Shown here one piece after another: positions 1 to 11,751 of a stretch of 64,000 nt of DNA; the stretch's first letter is position 1; every line of letters begins with the position of its first letter. Location of the stretch: contig NW_006917099.1 in assembly GCF_000516985.1 (NCBI RefSeq), forward strand, positions 434,001 through 498,000. The letters run 5' to 3'. The notes under the pieces are model-generated. The model was not told the DNA's origin. It did no database searches and was given only the letters and a program-made list of their open reading frames with translations. Origin of the DNA: Pestalotiopsis fici W106-1 (Eukaryota; Ascomycota; Sordariomycetes; Amphisphaeriales; Sporocadaceae). A program made the position numbers and the translations under genes.

Positions 1-2745
1 AATGGTGTTCTTCGCCCAGTTGCGCCACCCAAAGTTGCCGGCCCACTGAGGACAGAGACCTTGAAGAACAGGAAGATGGACGACCTTTCGCCCGAGTCTC
101 CGACTCAATCAAACGATGGCAGGAGCTACGAGCAATACCGAAGCTACTATGAACCCGGCCTTGCGTCCTCTCAACCATCCAAAGAGCAAGAACAACAAAG
201 GCCCTCCGGGCTTATCGACCAGGCAGAGTCGCAAATATCCCGGGCAAGCAGCTCACACGAGCACCGAACATTACATGAAGACGAAACAGGGGCTGTCAAA
301 TTTGACTGGAATCCTCTCGAGAATGATGGCCACGATGAGGTCACACCATCAGAGTTGACAGGCACGTCGCAGCCAAATGCTATTGCAGGGTCGGCTCTTG
401 AACGGGGTGGTATGCCGGCGCCGACTATGCTTCCTCCAGAGACACCGCTGGTCCCCTCGCGAATGTTCCAGTCAAATGGAACAGCCAGTGACTTGATGGG
501 GGCTTCGCAGCTCTTCCAGCAGACGCAGTTCACCTCAGGTGCCAAGAAGTTAGCCTCGCCCACCTCTTCGCGACCGTCGCCCATGATATTCAATCATAAT
601 ACAATTTCTCCGAATAATGCCTCCTCTCCTCTTAAAGACCGTGGATTACGCACATCACCTCTACAAGGCCCAGTTACAAGTCCGGCGTGTTCTGCCCCGG
701 CTACTTCATCGGTTGTCAAACCACGCGAACAACAGGAACCGGACATTGTCCTAGAAACTATTCCAGGATCGCCTAATGCATTTCAGTCGAAACTGAGACA
801 CCGGCCTGACCCCATCGGTGACTATGCACCTATTCGAAACTCACCAGATCCCTACAATACCCTAGATAGGTCTCAAGACCAGACAGATTCGGATGATGAC
901 AATTCACAAGAGCGCCGTCGGCTCGCGAGGCAAAGACAAGAGAGGGCAAACAGATCTTTGACAAACATCACTCTGCCAAAGCAATGTAGCAAAGATAACA
1001 TCGAAGTACCTTCCACCAATCGAAGGAAAAAGAACGCCCTTGCCCAGTCCACAGTCGCCTCGTCCATTGAAGTCATCAAGCCCCGTCTACGCCCCGACGT
1101 AACGAGTGGACACGACTCACAGGAAACTGTTGCAGATTCGCAGGAAGTTTCGGGGACAACTATCGGAGTGCCAAACTCAGAAGAATCGCCAGCCGAAAAG
1201 ATAATTATAGACGTGGCGAAGGAAGATGTGCACTCGGAGCTTCCTTCTGCCCCCCAGCAGAGCGATGAGACGAATGAGACGAATGGAACCAAAGAGACCA
1301 TTCCAGAGACCAGTCCTCCTGGCAGCCGGCTTCCAAAACGGAGCACACAACCTACCAAAGTCAATTCTACCGAACAGCGGACTCTACGTTCGTCGGGAAG
1401 AATTAATCAAAGCAGCCGACTCAGCTCTGAGGAGACGAGAGAAGTCCCTTCCTCGCCGCCACTCCCGGCACCAATCGCAGCTTCTACGCAGGGCCCTCCC
1501 CGCCGGTCGTCTAAGTCACGGCCTGCGGCCACTCCCATCCCTCCGAATTCAGCCGGCGCCGTCAGTGAAAATGGGCCACCCACGACCTCGTCTACGTTGA
1601 CTGTCCTGACCGAGACACCGCAACCCACATCCAGTAGTACGCCAAACACAGATACAAACGATGTGCAAGAGTCTGAGAACAGGGACCATGTGCCTACGGC
1701 AAACAACCTTGACTTGTCATCACCAGCGGCAGCGAAGAATAGCCGCCAAAAGCCCACAAGGCTCAAGACCTACTCATCCCCGCGAAACAAACGCCACGCT
1801 TCTGTCTCGACGGATGAACTGGCATTTTCAACGCCAAACTCAGCTCTCGCAGGGCGGACGTCTCGCTCGTTTCTGCGCAAGTCAGTCAATGAAACACGAC
1901 AGCATCATTCCAACGCGGGCCTTTTTCATGGCATGACATTTGCTACGTCCTTTCAGTCAGATCGGGAGAAGCAGTCGGTTGAGAAGATGATCACTGCAGG
2001 TGGTGGTACCATTGTTACCAAGGGATTTGATGACCTTGTCGAAGTTGGTCCCTTGGAGTCTGATGAAATTCCACGCATACGATACGGCCAAAACCTTGGT
2101 TTCGCAGCTCTCATCACGGACACACACTCAAGAAAGCCAAAATACATGCAGGCTCTTGCACTGGGTCTACCATGCTTATCCTGGAAATGGATATCTGAGT
2201 GTACTCAAGAAAGCGAAGTCGTAGACTGGTCCACGTACCTGCTCGCTGCTGGTCACAGCCAAGTGCTAGGCACAATTCGTTCCAGACCGCTAGACTTGTA
2301 CGACGCCAAGACCACAAGCATCGAGAGGATCATTGAGAAACGGCCTAGAATGCTGATTGGCTCAAAGATCCTATTGGTGATGAAGAAATCAAAGAGAGAG
2401 GAAGAGAAACGTATGCAGTATGTCTTCCTCGCTCAAGTTCTTGGAGCTTCTTTACACCGAGTCAGCACATTGGAAGAAGCAAGAGCAGAGCTCAAAAAGA
2501 ACGAAGACGCCGGAAATGCTTTTGACTGGGTCTATGTTGATGGACATCCTACCGAAGCGGAAAAGATCCTATTCGGTCAAGGGCTACTGCCTTCGAAGAA
2601 GCGAAAGATACAGAGCACGGTCGATAGCGCAGAGGAGCAGCCATGCCCAAAGCGAGTCAGGACTCTTACAGACGAGTTGGTTGTGCAGAGCCTCATCCTT
2701 GGGAGAATGGTCAAGGATGGAGAGTTGGGTGCTACGTCGTCATGA
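1..2745 (+). CDS. Tandem-BRCT DNA-damage checkpoint adaptor, Crb2/Rad9/53BP1 type (5' partial)
   Basis: The frame is open from base 1 to a TGA at 2743-2745 (914 codons visible), so the true start lies left of the window; the first internal ATG is at 76. Residues 1 to about 620 are a low-complexity, Ser/Thr/Pro-rich tail with many SQ/TQ-like sites, as expected for a substrate of ATM/ATR-type kinases. A BRCT domain starts near residue 639 (LFHGMTFATSF, then a Gly-rich turn ITAGGGTIV and the LSWKWISEC tryptophan motif). A second BRCT lies at about 785-885 (GSKILLVMKK, FDWVYVDGHP). Family members bind phosphorylated or modified histones at breaks and recruit the effector kinase in the nucleus. 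I see no obvious Tudor fold between the tail and the BRCT pair, where Crb2-like proteins carry one. Identification as a tandem-BRCT adaptor is firm; exact orthology is inferred. Confidence 0.85.
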   Translation, partial: NGVLRPVAPPKVAGPLRTETLKNRKMDDLSPESPTQSNDGRSYEQYRSYYEPGLASSQPSKEQEQQRPSGLIDQAESQISRASSSHEHRTLHEDETGAVKFDWNPLENDGHDEVTPSELTGTSQPNAIAGSALERGGMPAPTMLPPETPLVPSRMFQSNGTASDLMGASQLFQQTQFTSGAKKLASPTSSRPSPMIFNHNTISPNNASSPLKDRGLRTSPLQGPVTSPACSAPATSSVVKPREQQEPDIVLETIPGSPNAFQSKLRHRPDPIGDYAPIRNSPDPYNTLDRSQDQTDSDDDNSQERRRLARQRQERANRSLTNITLPKQCSKDNIEVPSTNRRKKNALAQSTVASSIEVIKPRLRPDVTSGHDSQETVADSQEVSGTTIGVPNSEESPAEKIIIDVAKEDVHSELPSAPQQSDETNETNGTKETIPETSPPGSRLPKRSTQPTKVNSTEQRTLRSSGRINQSSRLSSEETREVPSSPPLPAPIAASTQGPPRRSSKSRPAATPIPPNSAGAVSENGPPTTSSTLTVLTETPQPTSSSTPNTDTNDVQESENRDHVPTANNLDLSSPAAAKNSRQKPTRLKTYSSPRNKRHASVSTDELAFSTPNSALAGRTSRSFLRKSVNETRQHHSNAGLFHGMTFATSFQSDREKQSVEKMITAGGGTIVTKGFDDLVEVGPLESDEIPRIRYGQNLGFAALITDTHSRKPKYMQALALGLPCLSWKWISECTQESEVVDWSTYLLAAGHSQVLGTIRSRPLDLYDAKTTSIERIIEKRPRMLIGSKILLVMKKSKREEEKRMQYVFLAQVLGASLHRVSTLEEARAELKKNEDAGNAFDWVYVDGHPTEAEKILFGQGLLPSKKRKIQSTVDSAEEQPCPKRVRTLTDELVVQSLILGRMVKDGELGATSS

Positions 2746-5700
2746 TGCATATGCTTTTTCTGATTTATGATTTCCTATAAAAAAATGGCTGTCGAGCGTT
2801 GTTACCACTATTGAGATGTATTTGGTTGGAGTTCAGGTCTGCGCACTGGAGGAAGTGCTTACAGTGTACATTATCATATGTGCTAGTAGTCACAAGCTCT
2901 GGTACCGTATAAAGCATTTAGATACCACAGGAAGTACGCAAACAAGGCGGAAACCTCTTGTAATCAATTATATTCATCATGACAATGGTAGTGTGTGGGA
3001 TTCATGTAGCTAGCAATTTCCAATCTCTGTGCTGCGCTCTTGGAAATCATCGAGGTCCATATAGCAGCCACGATGTAGCAAAGATTAACCAATGCCGGAA
3101 AAACATCTGCCATGCTTTCTATCGACTAGAATGACATGACTTGGCGTAGATTGATGCAGAAGATTGGACGACGGGATTCTATAGTCTCATGCCAAGCCAC
3201 TGCCTAGACAAACCTTATCTCAGCATGCACGCACGCGCTCAGGCGATTTGCAACCACGAGGGTAAATGGTCAGATATTCCCAACCGATCCCCCGATGCCC
3301 AGCCCTTGAGGGTTTTCACGATGATAAGAAGAATCAATGGTTTTACATGGTAGAAAAGCCAGAAAAAGGCGCGTTTGTCCGGCCCTTTTCCACCCCCCTG
3401 TGCCATGTAGCAATAGTGCCCAAGCGGAGCGCCGACGATACCGCAAGACGTTCCATTGTTGGTAGGATGGAAGGGATAAGAAGAAAAAAAAAAAAAGTGT
3501 TTACTGCCTTGGTTTTTGGTGTCCATTTTCCTCTTCCTTTGTCGCCATCCTCCGCTTGCTACCTAGAACTTACCAATGGCTTACATGTCCGCTACCGCCA
3601 CGGGGCGGCCAAGATGTCGTTGGATGCGTGTAAGCTTGCAGAAGGGACAGGGTCTCGAGACTTCGGCAGTTCTTTTTGTGCATGGTGTAAATGGGCATTC
3701 AAAAAAGTTAGGTGGTAGGGTTTAAAAAAAAAATGCAAGATCACGATACACGTTGCGCCCAGGTTTTGGGTTAGAGGGGGCATCCCGCCGCCCTCTCGTC
3801 TATTGTCTGCGTCGGAGCATTAACACCTCGCCAAAGCAAGCAGGAAGCACTCGCAAACACCTAACGGGATGCGGGCGGAAGGGTGGTCCGGAGGAAGGCG
3901 TGAAGTGAGTAGTACGATGTACATAGTAGGAGGGAAAGAGGAAAAAAAGAACAAGACTAGGGGCGGAGATCGAGATCCTTGGAGAGGATCGGAAAATATT
4001 TGCTCGGTCCTTGGCTTGGGTTTCTTTCTATTCTTTCCGCCGGCCCTTGTTTTTATGGTTAAAACCGTTGCGTCTCAGTAAGGAGGAAAAAAAGACTCCT
4101 GTCGTGCTGTGTGAACCAGACCAAACAGTGGGAAAGGGAGGACAAAATCTTGGAAAAAGTTGGTTGTTCGACACTTCAGTCCGGTCTTGGCTATGCCGCG
4201 TTTGGCCTAGTGCCAGGAACGTGGTTCCCGCCGGAAGAGGCAACATTGAATGTTCGCGCGGAATTTTGGTTGGCGCAAGGGCAAGGAGTGTTTGGATATA
4301 GGCTTGGCAACGCTGCAGCTTCCATCATTGCCCATAGTTCATAGCCCGTCACTCCCCTAGCATTATCAAGTCTGGTAAGGAAATATGTTGCAACAAGCCG
4401 GGCTCCTGGAGGATCGATCAGCACGGATGAGTGTCATGTCTTTCCCCCCCTTCAGGAGAACCGAATTGGTCCCAGGCACGGGCCATTCAACCAGAATTGG
4501 CTTGACGTGCTCGATTAGCAGATTGGGAACCGATCTTGTGGCAAAACCGTTGTGCAATGATTCAGGAACAGGTCAAGTTCGCGAAGCGGCGTAATATGAA
4601 GTCATCCCGTGGGTGATGTGCAACACTAAATTGTCCAACGCTCAAGATGTACACGAGCAAGAACCAGATCGAGTGAAGATCCGCTCTATAGTTGGCTGCT
4701 GCTATCGGCGTCAACCGCCAGGTTCCTCGGCTCCACGGCCGGACTGCGGGTTGACGCTAGAAACCGTCCGTCCCTTCTCTTCGGAGGAAAATACACGGTA
4801 GAAATTTTCTGACCTCTCGTCGACGTTCCCGAATCTTCTTGCTAAGCAGCAGGCAGGTGAAATATTAGACTAAATTAGATCCGAGGACATTCCTTAGTTT
4901 TGTCGTATCCCCCCATGCGCCATTCGTCAGTGGAGGTACGCGGCGTGGTTGTGATGGGACATCAACGATCATCGTCCTGAGCTAGGACTTTTATCCGTTT
5001 CCATGGCCCTCTGGGTAGAGTCAGGAAGCCGAGGATCGTGCGCTGGACGATCTGGACAGTCCCTATGACGCGTTCAATGAGTAGACGGAGCCCGCAAACC
5101 ACAATCATACGCGGGAATAAGACAGCATTCGGCGGTGTAAGAGAATTGCTCCAGATTCCCGTCAAGCCCGTTCGCCATGTCACAAAAAAAGATCTAGGTC
5201 TCCCTTGGCCAGAGCCGCATTCGATATTGGTGGGGGGTTGTCAAAGTGTGTTTTTCTGATTCCCCGGAAGTTCCGACAATTCTCCTACCTTCTAGTGGCT
5301 CCTGGGTACGGGGAACTGGCGTAGTGTAGTCTCGCCGCATTGCATCGCGGGATGCCGCGTTTCTATATGCTGGCCAACATGCCTACGTATGTACAATTAG
5401 CGCTGTCCCCAATGGAGCATATGCTGATGCGTAGCTCTGTGAGTTATGGAACACAGGATTCCATCCTCCATTCAGGAAGAAGAGCTGTGGCCCATGAAGT
5501 TGTTTGTTGAAGTCTCGGCCTCCATAGACTCTAGGTCTTGCATGCTGTACCTACATAGGGTGACTTTTGCAGGATGCGGATGGATCTCAAAGGAGCCATC
5601 GGTGTGCGCGTTGCATACATAAAAATGTACACCTATGTGTGCTAGTTGCATGGTACAGGGTGTAGGTACTTTGTGGAATGCATATTGTACCAATGCATGT

Positions 5701-6850
5701 GCAAGCGTGGTAGTATCAGGAATTGGTGATGTTTCCACTGCGGTCGCCTGTAGTGCAGCTTGTGCGGGTGCTAGTTCGATCTCTTGTTAACCAGGCTTAA
5801 TTCGACGAATCCTCAAGGTCTCTCCCCTGCAGACCATTCCGGCAATTTGCTCAGTACGTATTCCGTAGAACAATCAAACGCCTCAAGATCCCGGTAAAAG
5901 ATGACTTACATGGTTCAAAATCCAGTCTCACTCAAAGTGGCGGGCCAAAGCATTCCGGATCAAGGCGAAAGCAAAATCAATACCAAGTCGTCTTGGTCGC
6001 CAGGAGCGGTATAGGCACAAGATCTATAGTTGATGGGTTGATGTCGGTCATGCTTACATAGCTACACGTTCCAAGGTCGGATTGGTTTCATTCTTTCCCA
6101 ATCGAGTATTACAATGGCCTGATATACAGGCCTACCCTGTTTTGCTCAAGCTGCAAGCCTGCAATGACGTGGGGAACAGGGAGCCTTATCTTGCCAGGCG
6201 AGCCAGGGGCTTGTGCCAAACTTGGCAGAAAGCAACAAGTTATTGTTGTATGTACTACCCAGTTGTCGAGAAACCTGTCGTGCATCACAAAGCCCTAAAT
6301 GAGCCCTGGAAGAGGAAAATAAGACGACAATGCAGATTGGAACCTCATGTCGGCAATAGACAACAGCCCCTGGCGAAGAAACCTGAATCTGAAAGGGCCA
6401 CAGCACTATCACAGCCGTTTAAAGCTGATGTGCTGCTCACGGCCATCAGTGCGTGCTTGTGAGACGGGTGCCATTTTTTCCCCCCATCCCTCGCTCGGCC
6501 AGCCATACCAGCTTTGGTGGACGGATTCGGGTCTTGTTCTAGTCTCTCTCATACGCACGCGCTCAAGCCGCCGGTTTCTGTCAACCTGCCACATTGGCTA
6601 ATGTGTAGACGCGGGTAAAGGATTCAAGAGAAACAAGTGATCAACAAACGGCTGAATAGAGCACGACTGTTCCCGAGGTGAAACCGCCCAAAGCAAGTTG
6701 GAGTTGTTGGATTTTGACAAGTCCAGTGATCGGATTGCAGTTGCCAGTCGTCCAACAAAGCAAGGGTTTGGCTTCCCCACACAACCGAACGGCGAAGCTC
6801 CAGTTGCTGCTCTCGCATACATCGATACATTACTGGGCGTGATACACAAC

Positions 6851-6870
6851 TACCTACCTACCTACCTACC
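6851..6870. repeat. (TACC)5 tetranucleotide repeat
   Basis: Five perfect TACC units, followed by an interrupted TGGACCTTACC. A simple sequence repeat; a shorter TACC run recurs near 34640. Confidence 0.95.
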
Positions 6871-7995
6871 TGGACCTTACCTGGGCTCTCCCTGCTAGCA
6901 GCTCGATATAAGCGTGGACCAAAGCTTTTCGGTCTGCGCAGTCGATCTACAATATTTGCTCGAACAGCCTCGTTGTTTGGACCCTGAAAAACAGAGGGAA
7001 AAAAAAACCCTTTCGGCCTTTCGGGGACCTCATCTCGGTCGTTACCGAGCAGCGACAACCACAAGATTTCGTGTCGGGAGATATTCCGGTGGAGAAGACT
7101 GCCCGGGAAACGAGGTATGTGCTGATCTCTCTCGTAATCGCGGGGTCCAATGGGCTCAGCTCCAGGGTCTCTCGCCTGCACTCAACACGCCATTACTGCC
7201 AGTCATGTTCCCAGGGTCTTCCTTTGAATTGCCGTCCCAAGCGAGAAGGCGTTCGTTGACTTGGGGGTTTTTTTTTTCTATCTCTTCCCCCTTGGCAGTC
7301 TTTTGCAATGAACATCTGTTGTACCTTTTTTGCATGGCGTGAGTCCATGTCTCATGGTGCCTCAAGTGTCGGGCCGGCTTTGAAGTATAAGGCGTCAATG
7401 GCGGCTAGATGGGAGTGATAATAAAGGATGCATCCTATGCCTACATGTGCTTGCTACTATGTTCACAATCGTGGTGGTTGAAACGCTGCTGACGAGAATG
7501 GCCCGGAAAGCCAAAAGAGGCAAGCAGGTCATATAAATTATCACAAGACGCGCCTATAGCGGGTTTGAAACAGACTCTGGCTTTTGGTTGGACCGAGACA
7601 AACATACAGTACCTCGACCACTACGAATACCACGGGCAACGATAAATAAATCAGATGCATATGTGGTGGTAATCAATACATTGCTGCCGCCGCTGCTAGC
7701 TCCAAAGATCCCATTGGCAAATCGGAAATCCCATAGCGCCCACGGAGTCGTTCGCACATTGCCATGATCCTGCAGGCATAATCGTTGTCGCTTCTCACAT
7801 CCCCAGCCCCCCACTCAACCATCGCACTTCCAGGTTGGCTGCAACGCCAACCCACTCAAGGCATTTGCATAAGCTTGCAAAAGGCCCGAGAAAGAGGGAC
7901 GGACTACGGAAGACAGACATCCATATCAACCATACCAACCTGGTAATAAACAACCTCCATCATCCAGGCCGCGGCTCGCATCATCACATATACTT

Positions 7996-8019
7996 ACACA
8001 CACACACACACACACACAC
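7996..8019. repeat. (AC)12 microsatellite
   Basis: Twelve perfect AC dinucleotides; probably length-polymorphic between strains. Confidence 0.97.
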
Positions 8020-8894
8020 TACCCAGTCAGATAGGCAGGGAAAACAAGGCGACAAAAAACAATTGTCGTCTCACCTGGCTTATCGCAAGGCGCCATCTAC
8101 TGGCAAAGTGCACCATCGCTTATTACACTTGGGCTTGATACATGCTGCCGTGATCGCCTGTCTCGCTAGAAGAAGAAAGGAGAGCGCCACCACTGGAGGA
8201 GAGACATCAGATTGACAAGCTCAAAATTCAGGGTCCTCCTGCATCCATGCGGCATAAAAACATTTCTTTACCTTGCGACAAGCACTAAGAGAAAAGAAGG
8301 GCATAAAAAATTTCCTCCCTTTGGCGACCATTTGAACTACTATTGTCAGCCTCAAAGCCCGTGCTTCTGCTGATCATCCCTCTATTTCGTACTCTTGGCG
8401 GTAGCCAGTGTCAATTGGCAATTGGCTGTGATTGAGCCGCCCAGCCGCCGCAGCACAAAAGAAGTTCTCACCAATACCTACATTTGGTAACCAGGGAAGG
8501 GGCAAAAGTGACTTCAAATGTAACGTGCATCAAACCCCGCTGCAGCTGTCAACACTCCCGCAAACGTCACAGTAGCGAGATTGTGGTGATCTCTGATTCA
8601 GCACGGATGGTGGAAGACCCAGCGATTACATCAACCGTCGTACCATTTCAGCAAAATCATTGGCCGATTACCGGTTCAACTCAGTGGATTATTTCCCAAA
8701 GGTCATCTGGAAAGTAACTTTACCCACAACTCTCACATCATCGCCTCTCGGCGGGTCCCAACTCCACGGAACGCAGTCGCGCGCTTGTGCAAAGCCAAAG
8801 TTAGCAAGCCAGCAAGGTGGCAGCCAAAGCCAGCAGCCGTCTCATTCCGCCTGCTTGCATTTCCTTCACACGTTCCTCAGCTCTTGTGGGTGTA

Positions 8895-8913
8895 GTGTGG
8901 TGTGGTGTGGTGT
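8895..8913. repeat. (GTGTG)-unit short tandem repeat
   Basis: Nearly four tandem copies of GTGTG, preceded by a degenerate copy. Confidence 0.9.
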
Positions 8914-9824
8914 ACCATAGTAGCTTTGGTCTTGCACAAACCACTTGGCGACTACCTACTTATTATTGCACACTCCTGGTACCCGAAGCCGCTACCTATA
9001 TCTAGGTCAACTGGCATATATCCACCAAGTGCTTGCGGCATCGCGGCAAAATCGCATAAAATCTCCTTTCTTTAGGACGAGACAACTGTTTGCAAAGACA
9101 AGAGACAACAGGCACGATTTCGAATTAATTGTGTCCCGTCCAATCTTGACATCGATACGCGGTCTCAGGTTAACGGCAGCGGGCTTATTTGCTGGCACTT
9201 TCACTTTTTAGCAACCAGACCTGCCCTAGCTAGCACTTGCAGCTTACATCCAGTACCTCGCGACTCCACACACCCTGCGAGCGATCTACTACTTTCTTTA
9301 CCTTCGCCCGCGTAGTTGCTGCCACCATCCCAGCCCAAAGACGAATACATCCGCCGGGCAGGCTTGCTAGCTCGGCTTTAAAGGCATCAACCGTCCCCTC
9401 CAAAACCCCCCAGATAATCTAGCGAGAAAGATCGTGAGGCATCCAAAGGATTCAGGAAAATTTTTTGGCAGTCGTTGGTTTCCCCGTCGGCCATCCTGTC
9501 AAGTCCTGTCCTGCCTTCACTACGCTAGATTGACCCTGTTTTGTCTATCTTGTCTGCGAAAATCAGTCTGTTAGCCGGTTACGTGCCACCTTCTCAGACT
9601 GGCTTCTCCACCCTCGTGAGAAACACGGGCATTGAAAACGTGCCCGTCGTTGCTCCTTTGTCGTCGTCAATTACATTAGCAACTACAAAAAACGAAATTC
9701 AAACTAATTTGGTAGTTGGGTACCGAGGATATCTTTTCTCGCTTTCTTCTCGCTTGGGGTATCTAAGTTGAGAAGAGCAGAAACTAGAGTTCCCACCTGT
9801 TGTAGCGGGGCCTAAGTACCTAGC

Positions 9825-9873
9825 TATCTCTCTTTTCTTCGCTTTTCACTCTCTGTTTTTTTTTTTCTTCACC
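9825..9873 (+). promoter_or_regulatory. CT-rich tract, probable core promoter of the gene at 10705
   Basis: About 49 bases of almost pure pyrimidine on the plus strand, including a T12 run. CT-rich tracts commonly mark transcription-start regions of filamentous-fungal genes. It lies about 830 bases upstream of the 348-aa coding sequence, which would imply a long 5' leader or a spliced leader. Inferred from composition only. Confidence 0.4.
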
Positions 9874-10704
9874 CACTGCCTGCGCCCACCCGCTGCGACT
9901 ACGGGGCCCACAGTAGCTCGCTGCTCTGGCGCTGGGCGACGAAATACGTGAGAAGCATCATCCATGCAACGTTGACAAGCGCGGCATTCACCCCCAAGAT
10001 CTCACTACTACTACACTACTATTACTACTGGACATAGCTGCTACTGCTTTTGTTCTTAACCAAGCTCTCAGCCACGGACCTTGTTCACCAACCTTGTTCT
10101 CCATTTTCGTTCGACCTTGTCCAACTTGTCGAGAAAGCAATAGGGAACTGCATTGTTTTGTTGTTGTGATTCACTTCTTGCTGCTACCTACCCCTCAGCA
10201 GCCCAATTGCTGGCTGTCCGTCTGTTCCACCCCCCGCCCGTCACACAGCATTGGCCCGCTGGCTGCTACCTGTGTGTGAACAACGGACGCTTTTTGGCTG
10301 GCGGCACGCTATTGATTACAATTTCAATTTCCCAAAAAGCCCGCCGTTATCTCACACCATCGTCATCCACTCAAACTGCAGCCCACGCGCAGCAGAGACC
10401 AGCGATCGCCATCTCACCACGCACTACTACAGTCTACCGCTTGGTCTTGCGCGTGTGTTTCCGAACCCGACCTGCCGAATCGCACTACTGTACTGCCCGC
10501 CTGTGTACATACACCACGCGCAGCAGCAAAGCACAGCACAGCAAAGCACACGCCTCCAAATCCAACTCCTGGCCTTGGCCTGGCCCTGCAGCCCTGAACC
10601 TAGCAGCAGCGGAAGATAGCCAACCAAACGGCTAGGCCAAAGTACCACATCACATAATAATTACCACCGCCCACCCCCTCCACCAAAACCACCACCACCA
10701 CAAC

Positions 10705-11751
10705 ATGTTGGGTGAAAGCCATTTGAGGAGGAGACCTCTCGATCCTCCTGCTCAAATTTACTCGCACTCTCGAACCAGGACAACTTCGTCCAACATCTTT
10801 CCCCCACAGCAACAACAACAACAAATACACGCTCCTACGCCGATGCACTTGCAACAACCCCCGCCAGGCATGGGCCACACGCGCCGCTCGCCCTCGGTGA
10901 ACACCTTCAGCACTGTCTCGACAAATCCGCCCCCTCCAGCCTTCCGCACCTCTCCGCCGCAGACTGACCTCCGCCGCAGCACGTCTTCGCGCTCTGGTGG
11001 AGGAGCACCCAACAGCTATGTTGCCCTACTCAGAAAACAAAAGGCGACAGTCTGGTGCGATAGGGCACAGTATGAGGATCCCCGCATGCTTGCACAGCAA
11101 AAGGCGGCCAAACAAAGGGCCAACATGGAGATGCATGGAGGACACGGAACCATGCGGACCTCTACTGGTATCAGCAGCGCTGGCAAGGTGGCTGCCAAAA
11201 TCAGGCATCACGGAAAGCCCGGAGTTGTGGGCTACGCACCAGAAAACAACTACATTGGTGTCGGTGGCGTGCCCATGCGACTCAGTGCAACTGAAGTCGA
11301 GGGAGAGGACAGCGATGACGACGAGACTATGCAGCGCTTGCACCACCGTAGGACAGGGAGCAGTGGACGCAGCAGTACCGCCAGTGGTCGTCGCAGCATC
11401 CCATATCGAACATCTGGTCCCGTAGGAACCGGAAAGAAGTGGAGCCCTGCAGATACACCAGAAAGAGCAGGCAGCATGGTCGACCCGGCCCCTGAATACT
11501 CAGTAGGCGACGATCGTCAACTCAACCGAGCCGAGAGTACACGCAGTGGCAGCAGTGCTGAACGTGCCGACGCGCTACCCGAGCTGAGCGTCACCAGCGC
11601 AGCCAAGCTTGCTAGCAATAGTCTGCTCAATGCAGCTCTGACTAGAGAAAAGAGCGTAAAGAACCCAGAGGAGTTGAGAAGGAGAGGCAGCGTGGATGAG
11701 CGCACCGCAACTCTGACCAGCACTCGTCTGTTTATTGCCAACCCCGACTGA
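10705..11751 (+). CDS. Conserved-looking fungal protein of unknown function (348 aa)
   Basis: A single-exon frame with ATG in a good context (CACAACATG). I do not recognise a catalytic domain. The N-terminal 100 residues are Pro/Gln/Ser-rich with a Q6 run at about 33-38. The most ordered-looking stretch is about residues 105-200 (YVALLRKQKATVWCDRAQYE, KVAAKIRHHGKPGVVGY, GVPMRLSATEVEGED), which has the look of a conserved core; an acidic patch and a Ser/Arg-rich tail follow. No signal peptide or membrane segment. The gene is isolated, with 8 kb of empty sequence upstream and about 2 kb downstream, a layout often seen for regulated or developmental genes. Coding status is well supported by frame length and composition; function is unknown. 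Confidence 0.8.
   Translation: MLGESHLRRRPLDPPAQIYSHSRTRTTSSNIFPPQQQQQQIHAPTPMHLQQPPPGMGHTRRSPSVNTFSTVSTNPPPPAFRTSPPQTDLRRSTSSRSGGGAPNSYVALLRKQKATVWCDRAQYEDPRMLAQQKAAKQRANMEMHGGHGTMRTSTGISSAGKVAAKIRHHGKPGVVGYAPENNYIGVGGVPMRLSATEVEGEDSDDDETMQRLHHRRTGSSGRSSTASGRRSIPYRTSGPVGTGKKWSPADTPERAGSMVDPAPEYSVGDDRQLNRAESTRSGSSAERADALPELSVTSAAKLASNSLLNAALTREKSVKNPEELRRRGSVDERTATLTSTRLFIANPD

Larger units (their letters stand above)
2746..10704. other. Gene-poor 8-kb intergenic region
   Basis: No supportable coding gene on either strand. Short open frames here show no domain, no plausible exon chain and no codon signature. Visible structure is limited to poly-A/poly-T runs (around 3484-3496, 3722-3732 and 7267-7276), three short tandem repeats listed separately, and a CT-rich tract near 9.83-9.87 kb. 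The right end probably contains the promoter and a long leader of the gene starting at 10705. Noncoding transcripts cannot be judged from sequence alone. Confidence 0.6.

Noticed and set aside
171..593. 140-aa minus-strand frame inside the BRCT gene
   Set aside because: Antisense shadow of a long, clearly coding frame; no domain.
3266..3718. 150-aa plus-strand frame in the 8-kb spacer
   Set aside because: Contains poly-A encoded lysines and no recognisable motif; unsupported by flanking exons.
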